From contig JAFXHW010000092.1 of assembly GCA_017533545.1 (NCBI GenBank), positions 1 through 6,871 of the forward strand: a DNA stretch of 6,871 nt. The letters run 5' to 3'. The notes under the pieces are model-generated. The model saw only the letters and a program-made list of their open reading frames with translations. It was not told the origin of the DNA and searched no databases. Position numbers and translations under genes: made by a program. Shown in pieces: positions 1-4,443 of this stretch (positions are counted from its first letter, which is position 1; each line of letters starts with the position of its first letter). The DNA comes from Clostridia bacterium (lineage in GTDB: Bacteria; Bacillota_A; Clostridia; Oscillospirales; CAG-272).

Positions 1-2
1 GA

Positions 3-1892
3 CTGGGCGATATGAAGGATGGCAAGACCGTGCTTATCGGCGAGGGAGACCTCGATGTCGAAAAGCTGATGGGAGCGCTGTCTTCGCTTAACTACGATGG
101 CTTTATCTGCGCCGCATGGAATGAAGAGATAAGCGATGCCGACATCGTTCTGACCCATTTCACAAACTACATTTCCTCGCTCAACCGCGAGAAAAAAACA
201 TATGATCATGCATACTACAACCGCGCCAGAACGGGAACATTTGTGTGGAAAAAGTACGATGTCATCGACGCCACCTTTTCCGACGTGCTCGATACCATGG
301 CCGAGACCTATCCCGACCAGTATGCTTTCAAATATCCCACACTCGACTATACCCGTACTTATGAGCAGTTCAGACGCGACGTTGACGAATGTGCCGCCGC
401 CCTTATCTCGCTCGGAGTAAAGGCGGGCGATCACGTTGCGGTATGGGCGACGAACGTGCCCGAGTGGTATCTCACCTTCTGGGCGACTACCAAGATCGGC
501 GCTGTATTGGTTACCGTCAACACCGCATATAAGATCCACGAGATCGAGTATCTCTTAAAGCAGTCGGACACACATACACTTGTGATGATTGAATACTGCA
601 AGGACATCAACTATAAGGCTATCATTGAAGAACTCTGCCCCGAGCTGAAGACGCTCACTCCGGGCACTCCCCTTTATTCGAAGAATCTGCCCTTTTTGCG
701 CAATGTAGTAACCGTCGGATTCAATATGGACGGCTGTCTTACCTACGAGCAGATGCTTGACAGGGCCTCCCTTGTTCCTCGTGAGGAGGTGCGCCGCCGT
801 GCATCTCTTGTAAAACCCGACGACGTCTGCAATATGCAGTATACATCGGGTACCACGGGATTCCCCAAGGGTGTAATGCTCACTCACCGCAATATCGTAA
901 ACAACGGCAAGACCATAGGCGACAGAATGGATCTTTCCACTGCCGACCGCATGATGATCCAGGTGCCCATGTTCCATTGCTTCGGAATGGTGCTTTCGAT
1001 GACATCGATGATGACCCACGGCGGCACGCTCTGTCCGATCCCCTATTTCTCGCCCAAATCGTCGCTTTCCTGCGTCAACGATGAGAAGATCACCTGCTTT
1101 AACGGCGTACCCACGATGTTTATCGCCATGTTCAATCATCCCGATTTTGCCAAGACCGACTTTTCCTATATGCGTACCGGAATTATGGCGGGCGCAAACT
1201 GCCCGGCGGATCTTATGCGCCGCGCGGCCGAGGAGATGAATATGCGCGAGATAATCTCCGTTTACGGTCAGACCGAGGCATCGCCCGGATGCACCATGGG
1301 CGAGGTCAACGAGGATATTGACCATCGCGTTGAAACTGTCGGAAGCGCCTTCCCCGGAGTGGAGTGCAAGATCATCGATCCCGAAACGGGGGCCGATCTG
1401 CCCGACGGCGAGAGCGGCGAGTTCGTTGCACGCGGATTCAACATCATGAAGGGATATTACAAGATGCCCGAGGCGACTGCTCAGGCCATCGACCGTGACG
1501 GCTGGCTCCATTCGGGCGATATATGCATGAGAACGCCCGACGGATATTACAAGGTCACCGGCCGACTCAAGGATATGATCATTCGCGGAGGAGAGAACCT
1601 TTATCCGCGTGAGATCGAGGAGTTTTACCTCACAAATCCCAAGGTACGCGACGTTCAGGTCGTCGGCGTGCCCGACGAAAAGTACGGCGAGGAATGCTGT
1701 GCCTGGATAATTCTTCATAAGGGCGAGAGTGCTGACGAAAACGAGATGCGCGAATTCGGAAATGCATCTATTGCGCGTCATAAGGTTCCGAAATATTTCA
1801 TGTTCGTCAGCGAATTCCCCATGAATGCGGCAGGCAAGATTTTAAAATATAAAATGAGAGAAGAATCGGCCGAAAAATTAGGGCTGAAATAA
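3..1892 (+). CDS. AMP-forming acyl-CoA synthetase fused to the end of an isomerase-like TIM barrel (5' partial)
   Basis: This protein should activate a carboxylic acid with ATP to an acyl-adenylate and pass it to CoA in the cytoplasm. Numbering from the Met codon at 12, the ligase hallmarks are all present: phosphate loop TSGTTGFPKG (278-287), YGQTE (418-422), GWLHSGD (497-503), hinge GRLKDMIIRGGEN (517-529) and catalytic Lys609 in NAAGKILK. They resemble the fatty-acyl-CoA ligase (FACL) branch. The frame stays open to the left edge, and no ribosome binding site is visible before the Met at 12. Residues from LGDMKDG through GEGDLDVEKLM and LNYDGF to HFTNY look like the last strands of a xylose-isomerase-like TIM barrel (the HxKD...GEGD...YDGF pattern). 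I therefore infer a two-domain protein whose start and most of whose barrel lie outside the window. The Met at 12 would then be internal. The acyl substrate is unknown. The gene's last 16 codons recur twice just downstream. Confidence 0.9.
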   Translation: MGDMKDGKTVLIGEGDLDVEKLMGALSSLNYDGFICAAWNEEISDADIVLTHFTNYISSLNREKKTYDHAYYNRARTGTFVWKKYDVIDATFSDVLDTMAETYPDQYAFKYPTLDYTRTYEQFRRDVDECAAALISLGVKAGDHVAVWATNVPEWYLTFWATTKIGAVLVTVNTAYKIHEIEYLLKQSDTHTLVMIEYCKDINYKAIIEELCPELKTLTPGTPLYSKNLPFLRNVVTVGFNMDGCLTYEQMLDRASLVPREEVRRRASLVKPDDVCNMQYTSGTTGFPKGVMLTHRNIVNNGKTIGDRMDLSTADRMMIQVPMFHCFGMVLSMTSMMTHGGTLCPIPYFSPKSSLSCVNDEKITCFNGVPTMFIAMFNHPDFAKTDFSYMRTGIMAGANCPADLMRRAAEEMNMREIISVYGQTEASPGCTMGEVNEDIDHRVETVGSAFPGVECKIIDPETGADLPDGESGEFVARGFNIMKGYYKMPEATAQAIDRDGWLHSGDICMRTPDGYYKVTGRLKDMIIRGGENLYPREIEEFYLTNPKVRDVQVVGVPDEKYGEECCAWIILHKGESADENEMREFGNASIARHKVPKYFMFVSEFPMNAAGKILKYKMREESAEKLGLK

Positions 1893-1895
1893 GCA

Positions 1896-1916
1896 CCGGC
1901 TGTGGACGACAGTCGG
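1896..1916 (+). other. Stem-loop in first repeat spacer
   Basis: CCGGCTGT (1896-1903) pairs with ACAGTCGG (1909-1916) through one G-U pair, around the loop GGACG. It sits directly after the stop codon of the acyl-CoA synthetase gene. No T-run follows, so it is not a standard terminator. It may protect the 3' end of the mRNA, but that is inference. A related stem-loop lies in the next spacer. Confidence 0.5.
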
Positions 1917-1970
1917 GTAAAGTATAAGATGCGCGAAGAATCGGCCGAAAAACTTGGGCTTAAGTGAATC

Positions 1971-1991
1971 GGGGCTGTTGACGACAGCTTT
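1971..1991 (+). other. Stem-loop in second repeat spacer
   Basis: GCTGT (1974-1978) pairs with ACAGC (1984-1988) around the loop TGACG, and can extend by three G-U pairs (1971-1973 with 1989-1991). It matches the spacer-1 hairpin in sequence and in position relative to the preceding stop codon. The repeat unit therefore includes about 20 bases downstream of the duplicated gene tail. Confidence 0.45.
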
Positions 1992-2005
1992 CAGAAAAAT
2001 ATAAG
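1978..2005 (+). promoter_or_regulatory. Possible sigma-A promoter inside the repeat region
   Basis: TTGACG (1978-1983) and TATAAG (2000-2005) are each one base from consensus, with a 16-base spacer. If active, it would start transcription near 2012 and drive the MaoC-like and ACT/metallo-hydrolase genes. The -35 element overlaps the spacer-2 stem-loop, and the -10 element lies in the third repeat copy (codons TAT AAG), so the match may be chance. Confidence 0.3.
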
Positions 2006-2065
2006 ATGAGAGAAGAATCGGCCGAAAAACTTGAGCTGAAAGCATAAAAACCGCAAATTTACGCA

Positions 2066-2103
2066 AAATGATGCATAGGGCCGCGCGGTCTTAAGCATCA
2101 TTT
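2066..2103 (+). terminator. Long hairpin before the MaoC-like gene, possible terminator
   Basis: AAATGATGC (2066-2074) pairs with GCATCATTT (2095-2103). A further inner stem, AGGGCC (2077-2082) with GGTCTT (2087-2092), includes G-U pairs and closes on the loop GCGC; one A-A mismatch lies between the two stems. Only a poor T-run (TTTGATT) follows. It could end the acyl-CoA synthetase transcript inefficiently. It could also act as a leader structure, since it ends seven bases before the next gene's ribosome binding site. Confidence 0.45.
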
Positions 2104-2123
2104 GATTATGAAGGTGACAGACA

Positions 2124-2555
2124 ATGTATTTTGACGATCTGAAAGTTGGCATGGAGGTACAATGTGCTCCTGCCGTCATAAAAAAAGAAAAAATGGTCTC
2201 CTTTGCAAAGGATTACGACAATATACCCCTTCACACCGACGAAGAATACGCAAAAAAGACCACGTTCGGCAAGCTTATCGCGCCCGGAGTAATGTCCTTT
2301 ATGTCGGTTTGGGCAAAATATCTCGAATGTGACTTTTTCGGCGAGGAGCTTCTGGCCGGCAAATCCACAAAGATCGAATGGCTGAGACCCGTTTATGCCG
2401 ACGATATTCTGACGGGAAGGGCCAAAATTACAAGGCTTGAAAAAAGAAATGCAAAAAACGGACTTGCCGAGATAAGCATTGAAGCTTTTAATCAAAAGGG
2501 CGAGCTTGTTTTGACGGACGTGACAGAGGCCATTGTAAAATGCCGCTTGGTTTGA
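2124..2555 (+). CDS. MaoC-like (R)-specific enoyl-CoA hydratase family protein
   Basis: This 143-residue protein has the size and pattern of a single hot-dog MaoC/PhaJ-type hydratase. Members add water to trans-2-enoyl-CoA or act on related thioesters, usually as dimers in the cytoplasm. The catalytic Asp-x4-His pair is visible as Asp32 and His37 in DYDNIPLH, followed by the family's TFGKLIAPG stretch (47-55). The usual D-x-N-P-[LIV]-H is altered to D-N-I-P-L-H, with Asp, Pro and His kept. Further on, WLRPVYADDILTG matches the conserved segment that follows the hydratase helix. The ATG at 2124 has the ribosome binding site AAGGTGA (2111-2117) six bases upstream. The next gene starts 29 bases after the stop, so the two are probably co-transcribed. 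The upstream ligase gene suggests a shared CoA-thioester pathway. The substrate is unknown, and a non-catalytic hot-dog protein is possible but less likely because the catalytic pair is intact. Confidence 0.85.
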   Translation: MYFDDLKVGMEVQCAPAVIKKEKMVSFAKDYDNIPLHTDEEYAKKTTFGKLIAPGVMSFMSVWAKYLECDFFGEELLAGKSTKIEWLRPVYADDILTGRAKITRLEKRNAKNGLAEISIEAFNQKGELVLTDVTEAIVKCRLV

Positions 2556-2573
2556 TAAAAAAGCATAAGGAAC

Positions 2574-2579
2574 GGTGAT
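2574..2579 (+). promoter_or_regulatory. Ribosome binding site supporting a TTG start
   Basis: GGTGAT lies five bases before the TTG at 2585 and matches the 3' part of the anti-Shine-Dalgarno complement (GGAGGTGAT). An in-frame TGA at 2576-2578 rules out any longer start. The next Met codon (2609) would remove the first strand of the ACT domain. Together these fix TTG as the likely start. Confidence 0.6.
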
Positions 2580-2584
2580 TAAGC

Positions 2585-4021
2585 TTGAAAAAAACGTATG
2601 TAACATCAATGCCCGACCACATTGGCGCATTTTTAAAGGCAAGCCAATGCTTTTCAACGCTCGGGATCAACATTACCCGCGTAAGCTATAACAAGGCACT
2701 TGACTGCCATACTTTGTTTATTGATGCCGAAGGAACGGCAGATCAGCTGAAAATGGCGGACACAGAGCTTGAAAGAATAGGTTATCTTCAAAACGGCGAA
2801 AGCAAAACGAGCATCGTGCTTATTGAATTTTGTCTTGAAGACAGACCGGGAAGCGTTTACGACGTGCTCGTGCTGATCAATGATTTTAATTTTAATATAT
2901 CATATATAAGCTCGCAGGAAAACGGCAGTGATTATCAGTATTTCAAGATGGGACTGTACGTTGATAATCCCGATATGGTGACCGAATTCCTCAAAGAAGC
3001 CGAAAAACTTTGCCGAGTCAGAGTCATCGATTACAACAGCTCCGAAAAGGTGTATGACAACAGTATTTTCTATAACACCTATGTTATGGGCCTTTCGCGG
3101 ACCATGGGTCTTTCGGAGGACGTAAGGCGCGAGCTTTTGGTATATGTCAATCTGGCAATGCAGACGCTGGACGATAAGGGCCTTTCGCCATACAGAACCT
3201 TTGACAGTATAAGCAGGTTTGCCGAGCTGCTCGGCAAGTCCAAGGGAGGCGGCTTCAACCCGAGGATAAGCACGCATAAAATTACCGAGGCAACGACCGT
3301 TACTCTGATCGAACCGCCCTGCGGCAGCAATACGATCATAATTAACAGCAACGGCGAAACGCTGTTTATCGATTGCGGATACGCTTGCTACCGTGAAGAG
3401 ATGCTTGAAATATTCAGGCGCATCATGCCCGATTTCGACAGCATGAAAAAACAAATACTCGTCACTCATGCCGATTTGGATCATTGCGGCTTACTGCCCG
3501 TTTTCGACGAAATCATCACCTCCCACAAAACTGCACGCTGCCTTGAAAACGAGTACCTCAAAAAGGGCGGATACCGTGAAAGCAATCCGCTTCACAAGCC
3601 CTATATAAATATCTGCAAAATATTGACATCGTACAAAGCGGTCGATCCCGAAAAGATACACGCCATGTGGAATGACACAGAGGAATCGAAGGAGCCGCTC
3701 ACACAGATCGGATTTTTTGATTTCGGCGAGCTTCATTTTGAAGTGTATGAGGGCAGAGGAGGACATCTGCCGGGCGAGATCGTTCTGATCGATTACTCAA
3801 AGCATATTGCTTTTACGGGCGATATATACATCAATCTTCACGCGCTGACTGCAGAACAGGCAGAGTACAATAAGTACGCGCCCATACTGATGACATCGGT
3901 AGATACCGATCCCTCTGTTTGTGCCGAGGAGAGAAGGGCGATAATGCAGCGGCTCGGCGTGGGACAGTGGCAGATATTCGGCTCGCACGGCTTTAAAAAG
4001 GATTATTCGGTTAACGCTTAA
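2585..4021 (+). CDS. Two ACT domains fused to a metallo-beta-lactamase-fold hydrolase, function unknown
   Basis: The protein has 478 residues. Residues 3-68 and 75-150 read as two ACT domains, small ligand-binding folds that often sense amino acids. Their ligand-site turns are PDHIG (10-14) and EDRPGS (85-90). A helical linker follows. From about 240 there is a metallo-beta-lactamase fold with first motif THADLDHCG (294-302), so metal ligands would be His295, Asp297, Asp299 and His300. It continues with His394 in GGHLPGE, Asp413 in FTGD and His468 in FGSHGF. The HxDxDH form, with Asp replacing the usual second His, is known from ComEC-type proteins and supports an active two-metal site. No signal peptide or membrane segment is seen, so the protein is probably cytoplasmic. 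It starts with TTG and follows the MaoC-like gene closely. Its bases look more A+T-rich than those of the flanking ligase genes. The domains are clear, but the reaction is not. Regulation of the hydrolase by an amino acid bound to the ACT domains is inference. Confidence 0.85.
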   Translation: MKKTYVTSMPDHIGAFLKASQCFSTLGINITRVSYNKALDCHTLFIDAEGTADQLKMADTELERIGYLQNGESKTSIVLIEFCLEDRPGSVYDVLVLINDFNFNISYISSQENGSDYQYFKMGLYVDNPDMVTEFLKEAEKLCRVRVIDYNSSEKVYDNSIFYNTYVMGLSRTMGLSEDVRRELLVYVNLAMQTLDDKGLSPYRTFDSISRFAELLGKSKGGGFNPRISTHKITEATTVTLIEPPCGSNTIIINSNGETLFIDCGYACYREEMLEIFRRIMPDFDSMKKQILVTHADLDHCGLLPVFDEIITSHKTARCLENEYLKKGGYRESNPLHKPYINICKILTSYKAVDPEKIHAMWNDTEESKEPLTQIGFFDFGELHFEVYEGRGGHLPGEIVLIDYSKHIAFTGDIYINLHALTAEQAEYNKYAPILMTSVDTDPSVCAEERRAIMQRLGVGQWQIFGSHGFKKDYSVNA

Positions 4022-4063
4022 AGGAAAAAATAGGGCACAGTAATATTTTTTTTGTAAAAAGTA

Positions 4064-4092
4064 TTGACAAATCAACTTTAGTGTGCTAAAAT
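4064..4092 (+). promoter_or_regulatory. Sigma-A promoter for the T-box leader
   Basis: A perfect -35 box TTGACA (4064-4069) and a -10 box TAAAAT (4087-4092) are separated by 17 bases. Transcription should start near 4099, about 20 bases before T-box Stem I. This makes the helix-turn-helix/cupin/ligase gene its own transcription unit. Confidence 0.85.
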
Positions 4093-4098
4093 GTGTAA

Positions 4099-4387
4099 AA
4101 ATTTGAATATCACAAAGAACGACTGCGATGAAGACGGTCGGAAAGTTTTACTTACAGAGAGTTGTCGGACGGTGCGAGACAATAGCGAGATTTTCCATAT
4201 GACCTATCACTTCTGAGTCGGAGGACCGAAAGCCTTGTATGAAAGGCAAGTAGACTCCTTCCGTATTGCTGCGTAAAGGCAAAGGGCTTGATTGAGTCCG
4301 GTAAGTGACGGAAAAAATTCCGTAATTTGAGTGGTACCGCGGGTTTAATACTCGTCTCAAAGAAATTTGAGGCGAGTTTTTTGTTTT
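4099..4387 (+). ncRNA. T-box riboswitch, probably isoleucine tRNA-responsive
   Basis: T-box leaders read through when an uncharged cognate tRNA binds. Stem I has base helix CGACT/AGTCG (4120-4124, 4216-4220), the GATGAAGA side of the specifier loop (4127-4134), helix GGTC/GACC (4136-4139, 4201-4204) and a distal CAGAGAG plus GGTGCGAGA region over stem TTGTC/GACAA. The specifier loop reads TATCACTTCTG. The codon ATC (4206-4208), followed by a purine and ACTTCTGAGT, fits the usual T-box pattern and indicates tRNA-Ile; TAT (Tyr) is a weaker alternative. Stem III is ACGGAA/TTCCGT (4308-4323). The T-box element GAGTGGTACCGCGGG follows. Its bulge TGGT (4332-4335) can pair with ACCA, matching an A discriminator base as in tRNA-Ile. 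The antiterminator pairs TTTGAG (4326-4331) with CTCAAA (4356-4361) and GCGGG with CTCGT. The exact transcript start is inferred from the promoter. Confidence 0.95.
4350..4387 (+). terminator. T-box-controlled intrinsic terminator
   Basis: ACTCGTCTCAAA (4350-4361) pairs with TTTGAGGCGAGT (4366-4377) over 12 base pairs with loop GAAA. Six Ts, a G and four more Ts follow. Its left arm is shared with the antiterminator, so the two structures exclude each other. In the absence of uncharged tRNA this would stop transcription before the ligase gene. Confidence 0.95.
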
Positions 4388-4443
4388 ATTCAAATCGGTA
4401 AACCATTAAACAAAATGTCATTTTTGAAAGGAGACAACTAAAA

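Larger units (their letters stand above)
1845..2047 (+). repeat. Three tandem copies of a gene 3' end (tail KYKMREESAEKLGLK plus stop)
   Basis: Copy 1 (1845-1892) is the end of the acyl-CoA synthetase gene. Copy 2 (1920-1967) and copy 3 (1997-2047) lie beyond its stop codon. Copy 2 encodes the identical 15 residues and ends in TGA. Copy 3 encodes the same residues except Gly to Glu, plus one extra Ala before TAA. The copies start 75 and 77 bases apart. The central 18 bases (GAAGAATCGGCCGAAAAA) are identical in all three. The other differences are nearly all synonymous: AAA/AAG, AGA/CGC, TTA/CTT, CTG/CTT. The sequence just upstream of each extra copy does not match the gene. The extra copies have no ribosome binding site and are probably remnants rather than small genes. 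Confidence 0.9.

Noticed and set aside
555..1781. Long open frame on the minus strand (408 codons) opposite the first ligase gene
   Set aside because: The plus strand carries all the AMP-binding motifs here; the reverse translation is low-complexity, His-rich and unrelated to any family I know.
1929..1967. Short coding sequences starting at the ATG codons in repeat copies 2 and 3 (MREESAEKLGLK)
   Set aside because: No ribosome binding site precedes either ATG, and the sequence is explained as copied gene tail.
1845..2047. CRISPR array
   Set aside because: Only three units, the repeats are coding-derived and imperfect, and the spacers resemble each other.
4025..4053. Possible terminator after the ACT/metallo-hydrolase gene: AAAAAATA and TATTTTTT around an 11-base loop, then Ts
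   Set aside because: The stem is only A-T pairs with a large loop, so it would be very weak. Read-through would in any case meet the T-box terminator.
4205..4207. Tyrosine (TAT) as T-box specifier
   Set aside because: It is followed by C rather than the usual purine and shifts the ACTTCTGAGT context out of register; ATC fits better. Not fully excluded, since tRNA-Tyr also has an A discriminator base.
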